Positions 1-9,706 of a stretch of 22,114 nt of DNA are shown one piece after another. The DNA lies in contig JALKBU010004903.1 in the NCBI GenBank assembly GCA_023091735.1, positions 1 through 22,114 of the forward strand. Reading direction: 5' to 3'. A program made the position numbers and the translations under genes. The stretch's first letter is position 1; every line of letters begins with the position of its first letter. This stretch comes from Trichomonas tenax (lineage: Eukaryota; Parabasalia; Trichomonadida; Trichomonadidae). The notes under the pieces were generated by a model that saw nothing but the letters and a program-made list of their open reading frames with translations, ran no database searches and had not been told where the DNA came from.

Positions 1-959
1 TGATGGTGTTTTCTGGGTTTTGATATACAATATTTAGTGCTATGTCAGATGTGCGGCGATCCAACAAAAAAAAAAAGTTTATTACAATGGGAATTCAGAG
101 AAATCTGTCAAAAAAAAAAAAAAAAAAAAAAACGATGAACGTGAAGCGATCGATAAGACAGGAAATATATCATTCAGCAGTACCATAGGTACAAAATAAT
201 CTTAAAAAAATGATATATAAATGGTTTGAAAAATAACCTTTGTTTTTATCAAAAATTTATTGTCCTTTATTGATTTGGCTAACGAACCCAAAGCATTTTT
301 GAATTGAAATCTTTTGAAAATTAGCTAAAATGGGGAAATTCAAATTAATGAAAAATTAAAATTGACATATTTTGAAAAGTTTACAAAAAGTAACTTTTCA
401 AAAATGGCTCACTTTTGTATCAAGAATGGAAATATTCGCCAAAAGAAACACCCTTCGTGATATCACTTTTGTCGAATGTTTCAAAATTTTGTGATGTGAT
501 TTATATGATACTCTCATTTTAAATGGGATTTGTCGTTTTAAAATTTAAAAAATGATTAAAATGTAAAATGATGACTTTTGAAGTATTGACAGATAAAAGT
601 GATATTACTACTTTTTATAAATTACTTTTTATAAGTTTTTGTTTAGTTTGTTCACGTTCAGAATGTCATTGGACAAATTCGGACACATCACATCTAACAT
701 CTAGGGATTGCTCTAAGTGTCTGAACACACGAAAAGTTATATCTCCTTAGTTATGTTTGATTTAATGTTCTATCTTTGCTTATATTAATATTCGATACTG
801 AATACTCGATATTGTCAATGATGTACACATGCCTGTAAAATACTCGAAGCTGAAGACCTTAATTCGCAGGCATTAACAAAAAATAATTTATCGAATAAAA
901 TTTCGACTAGAATGATGATGCTATAGACTACTACAACATAAAGCTTAAATAATCTTTGG
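1..959. other. AT-rich non-coding spacer
   Basis: No open frame here has the composition or length of the genes in this window. The sequence is very AT-rich, with two homopolymeric A runs (66-76 and 110-132) and many short A and T tracts. I see no RNA gene and no promoter motif that can be tied to a gene. A short open frame at 568-750 starts with ATG but codes for an unremarkable 60-residue peptide and is probably chance. The stretch ends at the left arm of the inverted-repeat element. Confidence 0.6.
110..132. repeat. Poly(A) run of 23 bases
   Basis: There are 23 uninterrupted A residues, with an 11-A run 33 bases upstream. This could be a simple mononucleotide repeat prone to slippage. A retroposon poly(A) tail is possible in principle, but no retroelement sequence is seen beside it. 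The exact length is likely to be unreliable in any assembly. Confidence 0.8.
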
Positions 960-1140
960 ACTTTATCGGAATAAAGTAGTTTAACGGAATTAAGTAACCT
1001 TTTTCCGGATAAACTCAATTAGGAAAAACCGCCTGAATTTGACATTGGAATAATCGAGTTTATCCGAATTGCCATAAATATATGGAATTATTGCCCCTAT
1101 TGGAATTAAGACTTAAGTCGATATAGTCTATTGGAATAAA
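960..1140 (+). repeat. Left inverted-repeat arm
   Basis: This arm pairs base for base with 1438-1618 (position x pairs with 2578 minus x). The match breaks at 959 outside and at 1141 inside. It contains an internal short inverted pair, CGGATAAACTC near 1006 and GAGTTTATCCG near 1056, so each arm can fold on itself as well as with its partner. Confidence 0.9.
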
Positions 1141-1437
1141 GTACCCTTTATTCTTCAAATCCGAAATCATAGGAATTGCGAATCAATATAAGGTTAAATC
1201 CATTGGTGGATAAGTGTAAAATTTTGAAATAAAGGGGAAACTTTCTGAGCAATCATTAAACAATAATCGAAAAACAGCATTTACACAGCTTAACTTTTAT
1301 CATATAAATATAGTATAATACTATACATATCATGAATATAATAACATTATGTGTACATTCCCTGGTAACCACAACAGAATGTGTTCGAAAGTAAATAACT
1401 GTTCACAAATCCTTAAACCCCATTCCTCACCCAAAAG

Positions 1438-1618
1438 TTTATTCCAATAGACTATATCGACTTAAGTCTTAATTCCAATAGGGGCAATAATTCCATATAT
1501 TTATGGCAATTCGGATAAACTCGATTATTCCAATGTCAAATTCAGGCGGTTTTTCCTAATTGAGTTTATCCGGAAAAAGGTTACTTAATTCCGTTAAACT
1601 ACTTTATTCCGATAAAGT
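1438..1618 (-). repeat. Right inverted-repeat arm
   Basis: This is the exact reverse complement of 960-1140. A transcript crossing both arms would form a hairpin with a 181-bp duplex stem and a loop of about 297 bases. Confidence 0.9.
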
Positions 1619-1867
1619 TCTTTATCTACGAGTCTAAAATCTCAAACTTTATATAATCAGAAATTTTGTCCGTTAGTATAAGGTTAATGTCATTATAATA
1701 ATATTTTCGATTTTTCATTTATATTCATTCAGAATTCCCAATAAAAAGCCAATGTTTTGAATATCAAATCTTTTTAACCCATTTCAAATTTTGAAAAATT
1801 TATTGTGGAATTTTTTGGATAAAAAAGAGATTTGTGATAAGGACTGGAATCGTAATTAGAAATTTCA

Positions 1868-4800
1868 TTGATTTTCCGAAAATCACAAAATCTTTTGACC
1901 GCATCGAATTTTATTCAGCGAAGCTCACAGTGTGAAGCGGTGCTGCGTAAATGGATAGTTCAAACTATTCCAGAGGATGAGTATGCATCAAAAATTTTGC
2001 CAATTCTTTGTGGAGAAGCGGAAATTAATAAACAATTTCTGTCTTATCTCAAAAGATTTTCATTTCCTATAGATGAAATCAAACAACAACATACAGATTT
2101 ATCCAATTCCTATTTTGAATCGTTCATTATCGCGTTAATTCATGCAAATTCAGACAATTCGTTATTTCAAACGATAATATACTTTTTACTTCAGTTGTCA
2201 CCATATAAAATCGATAGTTACATCTCTTACTTTATGAAAATCACAAAGCAAGAATATATTGACGAAAATATCAATCTTTTGCCTTTGTGCTCTCCAGTTT
2301 TTATCAGATACGCGGATAATTTGAATATAGAGGCCAATTTTATACCTTCATTTAAGATATTATTCTCGTCTTTCAATCACTACACGAATTACGTTGCTCA
2401 ATATGTTATAAAATCATTTAGAAGCGCAATACAGAAAGGGGTCGGTATAACCAAGGTACAGCAAATGATACAAATCGTTTTTCAATCATCACCTGTTAAA
2501 CCAGGAAAAATTTCACCTTTTGACGTTTTCTTTTCAGCATTTTCAGACTTTTCGACACAACTCACGAAGTATTTTTCGAATATAGATTGCGAGCAGATGT
2601 TTACTGATGTAAAAGAAAGAAGTGACTTACCTGCATCTTTTCTTCGTTTTCTCATTGACTTATCAGCGTATTTCCAATTCACACCTGACATGTTGTGGTC
2701 TTACGCTATACGATATCCTTCGCTTCTTTTCACGTATATTTCACACTTAGATCTCGATAAAATCACAAAAACGTGGATAACAATTTTAGAAAGAATGATA
2801 TCGCTTCCACGCACTGATCAGTCGCTGGACTGGCAAATTACAATACTTTTATTCTTTTTGGCGCATCTCAGATCGCGTCCAGAATTAATGAAAACATTTC
2901 TCAATAAAAAAGTTCATCAATGGATGATTTCAGTTCTTTGGTCCATCAGAGGACATGGAACAAGTGATAGAAAGAGTGCTTTCTTTGCAATTACACTTAT
3001 ATTCGCTAGAATCGAAGAAATGATTTCAAAAACATTATCCGCGAATGTTCAATTCAAAGAAATATTCAACATATTCACAGATAATAAAACAAATATAGAC
3101 ACATTAGCAACAATAATATTATGGGTATTAGAGCCCAACCAAGCATTTCCATTTCATAACCAACTCGGAAATGAGCAACTTGTATTGAAAAATTCAGGAA
3201 CATCAATGACATTTGCGAAAGAAATTCTTCCTTGTTTATTGTCTTTATTTTTGAAATTAGGTATTGAACAGTATTCTAACTCTGAAGTTTTCCTCCATTT
3301 CTTGGAATCAATTATCCAAATAGCAACAAATGATCCATGCAGACAATTTTTACTAGGAAGTACTTTGACCGAAGAGCTTTTGACATTATATGCATCATAT
3401 TGGTCTGAAAACGAGATATTCTTTAAGTTTATTGCTTTAGGTCTCTCATTAAATTGCAATTTCACAACATTCTCGATTATATTCAAGAATATTTCGAGCA
3501 ATCTCAGCAAAACAATAGAATTCTTAAATATATTGTCAGAACATACACCAATAGTCAATGATTTTCTCCACATTGACAGTCCTTTCCCACTCAACTCTAA
3601 TGTCATGAATGGATCAATTGTTATATGGGTTCGTTTTCATAACATTTCTTCTCGTGTTCTTCAAATTGTTTCCGGAAAACATACACTAATATTAGCAAAT
3701 AACTCCAACAACGCATATGTGCAGGACAACGATAAGTTCTTGTGCACATTCCCGTTAGGAAAGGGAATTGAAGGATGGCATATGATTCATATTCGATTAG
3801 AAAAGAAGAAATCAACATTTTCTTTTGATCTTATGGATAATTCAACAGAAATACCATTCGATTCTAATGCATCTCTGACACTTGGAGGATCAGGATCTTC
3901 ATTCGATATTCAGTCTTTGAGACTGTTTAGACCAAGCTTACACAAACCAGAAGTTCTTTATTTGTTTGCTCTCGGTCCGAATATGAAAGAATTTTTGTAT
4001 AGAGATTTTGTTTCTATTGCAATTCAAAATCCTTCTTTTGTCATTGGAACATCATTCATTTCCACTCTTTACGCTGGATGGACGAATCAAATTGCCAACA
4101 TTCCTGAATCTTTAGATATTTTTGGAAAGAAGTTTGAGCTTTCTATTTCTCCACCATATCAAGAATTGATGATCATGAGGAGATCTGCATCATCTGAGAA
4201 AGGAAGAGATGTTTCGTTAATATCTTCCACAGACAATACACAACTATTTTCTTATAGACTTCAATACAAAGATTTCATTAATTCACTCGAAGCTTTTGGT
4301 GGATCTGCGATGTTAACACACATAATTGCTGAAGCAATATTAAAACATCCAGAACTTCAAAGTGGTGCAATCAAGCTTTTACACAACCTAGTTAATAGAT
4401 TTCCACTCTTCCACATTTCGTTCTTGAAGAAGAAGTTATATCAAGCTCTTGGTCAACTGATGTGGACTCCAAATCTTGATTATCATGTCATTGAAGATTA
4501 CGCTTTAACAACTGTTGATGATCAGATTCTTTTATCTAATATGCCTCTATTGAAGAACTTCTTATTCGGCCCAGCTCTCTATCATTGCAATTTGAGCGCC
4601 GCTATTACTAAAATCAACAGATCTTTGGCTTATGGACCATACGCAGATCACAATCGATCAGTTTTGATTAAGTTTGATGCCTTTACGCTTATTATCCAAT
4701 CAATCTCAAACTCAACACAGCACACTCGTGAATTCTTAGACTTCTTAGCGAATTTAGCACTTTCCATAACAACAAATGAAACAGCTGCACAATATGCAAA

Positions 4801-7800
4801 GAAGCTTTTCTCATTCATTATGATCAATCATTTGAGTTTCTCATCATCTGAGTCAACAATTGACGAAACAGTTGATGTGAGCACACCATTGAGTGAGTTC
4901 AGGTCTCGTGTTGCAGCACCAGCATCACTTAGAAGCGCAAAAAGCACAGTTACAATGATCAATCTTTTAACAAATCTGCTTTCCAAGTATCGTATTCCAC
5001 TTGATATTGGACTCACTCTTGGCGCTTTCATTACATCAACTGTTAAAATACAAATTGCTTTAATAGACTTGATCTTGAAGAATGGTGGTCAAGAGTTGAT
5101 GTACATTTTAGCAGTTGTAATCAGCAATCTCCAGAATTCTCCAAAGATTGCACAATACATGTTTGCTTTCGGTCAAGCGATGTTAAGTAGTACATTATTC
5201 ACACTTCATCATTTAACTATTCCAATTTTATATATGATAGCACATAACAGTTACAATGAATACGTGAACGCACTCACAACAGCAGCAATTCCAAACATCA
5301 AAACAATGCGTTTGATTCCACCAATTGGATATGAACACTTATCAATGATGATAAAGCTTCTCGAGAATCATGCTGTCGATGAAATTTCTTTGATTATTCC
5401 ACAAGATATAACAGATGACGGTGTGAAGAATGATACTTCTTTGTCTATTTTCTTCACTTCCATATTACAGAGAGGCATTGAAGTTGGAGATGAAGATAAA
5501 GTTGAAAAATTCTTCATTTCGATATTCGCTTTCAAGACAATTCCTGAATACAGACTTTCTTGCGTATCATTGTATTTACTCGCTCGTGTTATTGAATCTT
5601 CATTGACATCTCAACTTTATGTGCCACATTGGGTTGCTTTGGCTAATTTTGCTGTTTCTTTCGGTTCGTTTGTATTCAACAGAATTCATTTGATGCCTGG
5701 TGAAAGAAGTGAAATTCTTTCTTGCATTTTAGTTTACTTCCTAAGACAAGTTTTGCTTATTGTTGATGATTCTGTGACTGATGTCACTCGTGCGATGGAT
5801 ATGCTCGTTGATTTTTCAAGTCTCAACACTATTTCAGCAAGAATCTCTAATGATGTTAAGAAACACCGCAAGATATCAAAGAACAGACGTTCTTTTGAGA
5901 TAATTGATAGATTAGAGAATCCTACATCATTTGCACCAGTGAAAGCAAAGAAACCACCTTTCGAACTCGATTTAAAGAGATTTGAAGAGATCGTTGCTGA
6001 CAGAGAAAGAAGAGATGTCACAGCTTTGCTTACTATCGTCTGTAACGCTATTTCATACCAAGCACTCCATGCTGCTGATGTTGCAACAGTTGGTGTCAAG
6101 ATTGATACAATGATCGACACTTGGCATGATGTTTTCCAGTCATTGATGGGAGAATCGTCAATATTTGCGGAGTGTCCGCCAAAATATTGTCTGAACGAAA
6201 CAACAACAGATCCATCTGTGAGAAGGATTTTATTCCCTCTCAATCCAGCAGTTGATAGAGTTTATTTGTCGTTCTGGCATGAAAAATATGCATCAGATCC
6301 TCCAAATATCCGATTAACTCTTGCTGATGTTATGCAGTTCGCTCCAACTTTGTACATGGAAGATGATGTTTTGTTCAATGGCGATGCTGTTAGACTTGCA
6401 GGTATTTCGATGTTGAAAGGTGTTATTGTAGTCACAAACGATGCAATTAAGTTTTATCAGAAGCCAAAATCAGCGTCATTCTTCGAAGAGCTTATGCGCA
6501 TTCCATTCTCGCAGCTTAAATCCGTCAGACTTTCAATGTTCCAGCATCTTCCAAAGGGAATAATCATCGAAGACAACATGGAATGTTTATTCATCTTTGC
6601 ACTAGAAACTCCTTCTCTTAGAGATAGATTCGTTGACATTCTTCAGGGAATGGGTATTAAAGTTAACAACGGAATCAACAAAGATGAACTTCAGAAAGCA
6701 ACACAACAATGGTGTGAAGGAAAACTTTCGACATTTAATTATATCTTGAAACTGAACTTCATCAGTGGAAGATCGTGGTCGGACTTCACACAGTTCCCTA
6801 TATTCCCTTGGACATTGATTGACTTCAAAAGAGATATTCCTGACGCTTATAGAGATTTCAAGTATCCAATTTTCGCACAATCACCAGAACAACAGAAATG
6901 TTTAACAGATTATTACAACGCGACTATAGCAATGAATATTGGACCTTATCACTTCTCAAATTATGTATCAAATGTCGGCAGCTCTCTTTATTTCCTCATC
7001 AGACTCGAGCCATTCACAGATGAAGAAATCGCATTCCAAAGCGGTTCATTTGATGCTGCTGATAGAACATTCCAGAGTTTCCAGATCACATGTGATTTAA
7101 TGGTCTCTCCTGGTGCAAAGAGTTCACTAGAAATGGTTGCTGAAGCATATTTAGTTCCCGAAATGTTCGTCAACACAAACAAACTTGTTTTCCCTGAATC
7201 CCCAGTTACTCACAGAAACATCAACAACGTAGTTCTTCCTCCATGGGCGAACAACTCACCTGAAGTCTTTGTAAGGAAAATGAGGAAAGCCTTGGAAAGT
7301 GATACAACATCAGAATCACTTAACGAATGGATAGACTTAATATGGGGAGTCAGGAGACAAGGACCTTTGGCTTTCGAACGCTTTAATGTTCTCCAACCGA
7401 TTATTTTCCAGTTCGATCCTGATCAATACGTCAATGATCGCATTATGATGAAGGCCGTGATCGAGCAAATCCATAATTGCGGACAAGCGCCAGTTCAATT
7501 GTTCCAAGATTTCCATCCAAGAAGGATCTTTAGAGCAAGTCGCGACATGGTTTTGTCACTCGCTCAAAGCAATCTTCCTGTCAACAGCAGCAACTTACAT
7601 CAGTTCAGAGTCAAGAAAGATGACGAATGGTTCAGGCTTCCGAACAACTTCCGTGTGAGAATCTGCTGCGGAAAGATAGAATATATGCACACGAAACTTT
7701 CTTCGTCATCAAATGGAAGCGCTTTTGCATTCGCAGATGAAATTCGTCCAATATGTATTCACGCTGATGAAGGAGAAATCGTCACAGGTCACAAGATACC

Positions 7801-8365
7801 TGTAATCAATCACTGGAAGTCAACAGGTATTGGTTTGAAGCACAAAGCAACACTTAGAGGACATCTCGAGAAAGTTACAACAGTCTGCATTTCTGCGCAT
7901 GCAAAGATGATTCTCGCTGGTCATGTTGATGGTCGTATTTCGACTTTCACATCAGATTCGCACAGATTCTTGCGTGTTATTGAGTGCCAAGAAATTGCTC
8001 CGGTTGAAACAATCAAAGTTTGCTCAGCAACAGGAACTTTCCTCGTCGTCCAAAAAGTCAGTGATAAAACAATTTTGACATTGTTTAGAGTCAATGGACA
8101 GATCCAAAAGATGCGCGAACTTGAGGAGACAATTATTGATATCTCAGTCACATCATTCCCTGAAGGAGTTCAGAACAATTACTTCTTCATTCTCACGAAC
8201 ACAAAACTTTTAGTACTCAATGAATCATCTCTGAAAACAAAGCAACAATTCATATTCGAAGAAAAAGCAAAGCCAATATCAGTTAACATGTGGAATGGCA
8301 ACAGTGTTATTGTTATTAGAGAAGACAGAACTTTGTCCCTTTGGACATTTGTTCAACAAAAATAG
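1868..8365 (+). CDS. BEACH domain protein with PH-BEACH and WD40 C-terminus
   Basis: This is a giant scaffold of the LYST/neurobeachin (BEACH) family; such proteins act in vesicle traffic, lysosome size control and membrane fission or fusion. Residues below are counted from TTG 1868 (2165 residues). The N-terminal 575 residues are helical-repeat-like. A concanavalin A-like sandwich follows at about 577-695, then more helical sequence. A PH-like domain lies at about 1505-1592, and the BEACH domain at about 1610-1885, recognised by GKLSTFNYILKLN, QFPIFPW, RLEPFT, VLPPWA and EWIDLIWG. Weak WD40 repeats occupy about 1990-2165 (RGHLEKVTTVCISAH, then SLWTF at the end). The start is abnormal. The frame opens after a TAA at 1853-1855, but the first in-frame ATG is at 2234, and out-of-frame ATGs at 1951 and 1977 precede it. 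The bases ATTG at 1867-1870 would give an ATG start if one T were absent. The family call is firm; the N-terminus is not. Confidence 0.93.
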   Translation: MIFRKSQNLLTASNFIQRSSQCEAVLRKWIVQTIPEDEYASKILPILCGEAEINKQFLSYLKRFSFPIDEIKQQHTDLSNSYFESFIIALIHANSDNSLFQTIIYFLLQLSPYKIDSYISYFMKITKQEYIDENINLLPLCSPVFIRYADNLNIEANFIPSFKILFSSFNHYTNYVAQYVIKSFRSAIQKGVGITKVQQMIQIVFQSSPVKPGKISPFDVFFSAFSDFSTQLTKYFSNIDCEQMFTDVKERSDLPASFLRFLIDLSAYFQFTPDMLWSYAIRYPSLLFTYISHLDLDKITKTWITILERMISLPRTDQSLDWQITILLFFLAHLRSRPELMKTFLNKKVHQWMISVLWSIRGHGTSDRKSAFFAITLIFARIEEMISKTLSANVQFKEIFNIFTDNKTNIDTLATIILWVLEPNQAFPFHNQLGNEQLVLKNSGTSMTFAKEILPCLLSLFLKLGIEQYSNSEVFLHFLESIIQIATNDPCRQFLLGSTLTEELLTLYASYWSENEIFFKFIALGLSLNCNFTTFSIIFKNISSNLSKTIEFLNILSEHTPIVNDFLHIDSPFPLNSNVMNGSIVIWVRFHNISSRVLQIVSGKHTLILANNSNNAYVQDNDKFLCTFPLGKGIEGWHMIHIRLEKKKSTFSFDLMDNSTEIPFDSNASLTLGGSGSSFDIQSLRLFRPSLHKPEVLYLFALGPNMKEFLYRDFVSIAIQNPSFVIGTSFISTLYAGWTNQIANIPESLDIFGKKFELSISPPYQELMIMRRSASSEKGRDVSLISSTDNTQLFSYRLQYKDFINSLEAFGGSAMLTHIIAEAILKHPELQSGAIKLLHNLVNRFPLFHISFLKKKLYQALGQLMWTPNLDYHVIEDYALTTVDDQILLSNMPLLKNFLFGPALYHCNLSAAITKINRSLAYGPYADHNRSVLIKFDAFTLIIQSISNSTQHTREFLDFLANLALSITTNETAAQYAKKLFSFIMINHLSFSSSESTIDETVDVSTPLSEFRSRVAAPASLRSAKSTVTMINLLTNLLSKYRIPLDIGLTLGAFITSTVKIQIALIDLILKNGGQELMYILAVVISNLQNSPKIAQYMFAFGQAMLSSTLFTLHHLTIPILYMIAHNSYNEYVNALTTAAIPNIKTMRLIPPIGYEHLSMMIKLLENHAVDEISLIIPQDITDDGVKNDTSLSIFFTSILQRGIEVGDEDKVEKFFISIFAFKTIPEYRLSCVSLYLLARVIESSLTSQLYVPHWVALANFAVSFGSFVFNRIHLMPGERSEILSCILVYFLRQVLLIVDDSVTDVTRAMDMLVDFSSLNTISARISNDVKKHRKISKNRRSFEIIDRLENPTSFAPVKAKKPPFELDLKRFEEIVADRERRDVTALLTIVCNAISYQALHAADVATVGVKIDTMIDTWHDVFQSLMGESSIFAECPPKYCLNETTTDPSVRRILFPLNPAVDRVYLSFWHEKYASDPPNIRLTLADVMQFAPTLYMEDDVLFNGDAVRLAGISMLKGVIVVTNDAIKFYQKPKSASFFEELMRIPFSQLKSVRLSMFQHLPKGIIIEDNMECLFIFALETPSLRDRFVDILQGMGIKVNNGINKDELQKATQQWCEGKLSTFNYILKLNFISGRSWSDFTQFPIFPWTLIDFKRDIPDAYRDFKYPIFAQSPEQQKCLTDYYNATIAMNIGPYHFSNYVSNVGSSLYFLIRLEPFTDEEIAFQSGSFDAADRTFQSFQITCDLMVSPGAKSSLEMVAEAYLVPEMFVNTNKLVFPESPVTHRNINNVVLPPWANNSPEVFVRKMRKALESDTTSESLNEWIDLIWGVRRQGPLAFERFNVLQPIIFQFDPDQYVNDRIMMKAVIEQIHNCGQAPVQLFQDFHPRRIFRASRDMVLSLAQSNLPVNSSNLHQFRVKKDDEWFRLPNNFRVRICCGKIEYMHTKLSSSSNGSAFAFADEIRPICIHADEGEIVTGHKIPVINHWKSTGIGLKHKATLRGHLEKVTTVCISAHAKMILAGHVDGRISTFTSDSHRFLRVIECQEIAPVETIKVCSATGTFLVVQKVSDKTILTLFRVNGQIQKMRELEETIIDISVTSFPEGVQNNYFFILTNTKLLVLNESSLKTKQQFIFEEKAKPISVNMWNGNSVIVIREDRTLSLWTFVQQK

Positions 8366-8497
8366 ATTTTTTTTTCTATCCCTTTTTTATGTTATAAATC
8401 TTATAGTATTTATAAAAATATATAAAACTAATATTTAATAAATATATAATGGTATAAATTCCATAATTCCCATAAACAAGAATGAAATTCAAGTGAT

Positions 8498-9706
8498 TTA
8501 TGGGAGTTCTGGGCAGTATTTGAGATAATCGGCAACAAGTGGTCTGAATTTAGTGAGCTTAACTAATGTTTCGTTACCCATGAAATCAATCTTAACAGGT
8601 TCATTGTTGTAAACGAATCTGAGGTATAATTGCTCGTTTTGGTCTTCCCAAAGCTGCGTAACGAAGTATGATCTGAATGGAGACCAATGGGAGTTGTCAT
8701 AGCCGAGAAGTGTCAATGCAGCAACGATTGAAACATCGTGAGCACTGAGCAAAGAGAATTTATAAGAATTCTTTCCTGCAAGGTGATTATCGATAATTCT
8801 AATGATTTCACGCATGATTGGAGCACCAGCAACACCACGAGCGAACTTGAAGAAACCATGTGAGTAGAACTCGACAGCGTCCATGCCAACATCGAGAACT
8901 GTTTCATTAACAAGTGGTGGAAGCTGGTGATCTGTGCATGCGACTGTCGCCATCCAGTCTCCGATGAACATCCATGTTGCTTCAGATTTATCGATATCAA
9001 TACCAACAGAATCAGCGAGTGGCTTCAAGAATGGACGTGATTTGTTCTTAACAGTGAGATATCCATCACTTTTAACCCATCTATCCCAAGCTTTGTTGAG
9101 ATCTTGGCATTGAGCTGTCTGTGGGTGAAGCATTTCGAGAGTCTTGTGGCCTGTCTCTATTGTAACCTCATCGTTCGGTGTGACTGCTGGATAAAGTCCA
9201 GAAATGAAAGAAATGGCCGAACGAATGCAACGATCGACTTCTGATGATCTAACGTAAATATATCTTGGATCGTATGTTTCTGGCAAGAAACCGAGCTGAT
9301 TGACGTAGATTCTTCTGAAGAAAGATCCGAGTTGATAATGTTGTTTCATTCCTTCAGTGATAAGGCCACCTGGAGGACACGAGGGCTTAAATCTGAGTGT
9401 TGTCTGATCCATTTTCATGTGGTGACGACGGCCTATTGCGCCACCTTCGACTTGATATCTTGGCGCGTGCGCGTTTTGGTCGTCATCGTCGCAGTACCAG
9501 TCCTCTGTCTCCTCAGTAGAATAAGAGTCGATCGGGCTGCGTGCTCCGTGACGTGTTAGCACGATAACTTGACGAAGTGTGTGATTTGGAAGTGGCTGGA
9601 CTCCCTCGAGAGGATCTCCGAGGAGAGGGATCGGAGATACACACGGGAATCCTGGCTTCGGAGCTAAAAGTCGTTTAATGAAGGCAATAGACAAAACAAA
9701 AAGCAT
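8498..9706 (-). CDS. Histidine acid phosphatase (branch 2)
   Basis: This 402-residue histidine phosphatase superfamily enzyme of the acid phosphatase type hydrolyses phosphomonoesters through a phosphohistidine intermediate. The catalytic motif RHGARSP is at residues 52-58, with the nucleophilic His at 53. The conserved VRSSEVDRCIRSA block is at 152-164, GLITEGM at 114-120, and the proton-donor pair His323-Asp324 lies in SAHD. A short hydrophobic N-terminus (residues 1-15) suggests a signal peptide or anchor, so the enzyme is probably lysosomal, secreted or surface-exposed. No C-terminal membrane segment is seen. An acidic insert, CDDDDQ, at about 72-77 follows the catalytic loop. Length is normal for the family, and all key residues are present. 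The stop codon overlaps TAAA, the trichomonad polyadenylation-type signal. The natural substrate cannot be told from sequence. It converges with the BEACH gene, whose end is 132 bp away. Confidence 0.93.
   Translation of the reverse strand: MLFVLSIAFIKRLLAPKPGFPCVSPIPLLGDPLEGVQPLPNHTLRQVIVLTRHGARSPIDSYSTEETEDWYCDDDDQNAHAPRYQVEGGAIGRRHHMKMDQTTLRFKPSCPPGGLITEGMKQHYQLGSFFRRIYVNQLGFLPETYDPRYIYVRSSEVDRCIRSAISFISGLYPAVTPNDEVTIETGHKTLEMLHPQTAQCQDLNKAWDRWVKSDGYLTVKNKSRPFLKPLADSVGIDIDKSEATWMFIGDWMATVACTDHQLPPLVNETVLDVGMDAVEFYSHGFFKFARGVAGAPIMREIIRIIDNHLAGKNSYKFSLLSAHDVSIVAALTLLGYDNSHWSPFRSYFVTQLWEDQNEQLYLRFVYNNEPVKIDFMGNETLVKLTKFRPLVADYLKYCPELP

Larger units (their letters stand above)
960..1618. mobile_element. 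Foldback/MITE-like element with 181-bp perfect inverted arms
   Basis: Positions 960-1140 and 1438-1618 are exact reverse complements over 181 bases, with no mismatch found when read base by base. They enclose a 297-bp AT-rich spacer (1141-1437) with no coding potential. The length of about 660 bp, the absence of a transposase and the long terminal inverted repeats fit a non-autonomous foldback or MITE-type DNA transposon. The arms carry several degenerate GGAAT(A/T)A units, which could be transposase-binding repeats. The 5-base string TCTTT lies at 953-957 and 1619-1623, close to both ends, but the left copy is two bases away from the arm, so a target-site duplication is not proven. Arm identity suggests a recent insertion or gene conversion between arms. 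The superfamily cannot be named from this copy alone. Confidence 0.75.

Noticed and set aside
66..132. A runs as a retroposon tail
   Set aside because: No reverse transcriptase, SINE-like body or target duplication is visible nearby; simple homopolymer expansion is enough.
568..750. 60-codon open frame on + with ATG
   Set aside because: It is short, with no promoter motif and no recognisable domain, in a very AT-rich spacer; length is compatible with chance.
953..1623. TCTTT as target-site duplication of the foldback element
   Set aside because: The right copy abuts the arm, but the left copy is two bases away; a 5-base match in AT-rich DNA is weak evidence.
1641..1867. Upstream exon and intron supplying the BEACH start codon
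   Set aside because: No trichomonad-type 5' splice GTATGT or 3' ACTAACACACAG motif was found in this interval.
3154..3606. 150-codon open frame antisense to the BEACH gene
   Set aside because: It is fully inside a well-supported gene; a by-product of codon bias on the opposite strand.
5734..6243. 169-codon open frame antisense to the BEACH gene
   Set aside because: Ser/Ile/Leu-rich shadow of a strong coding frame; no motif of its own.
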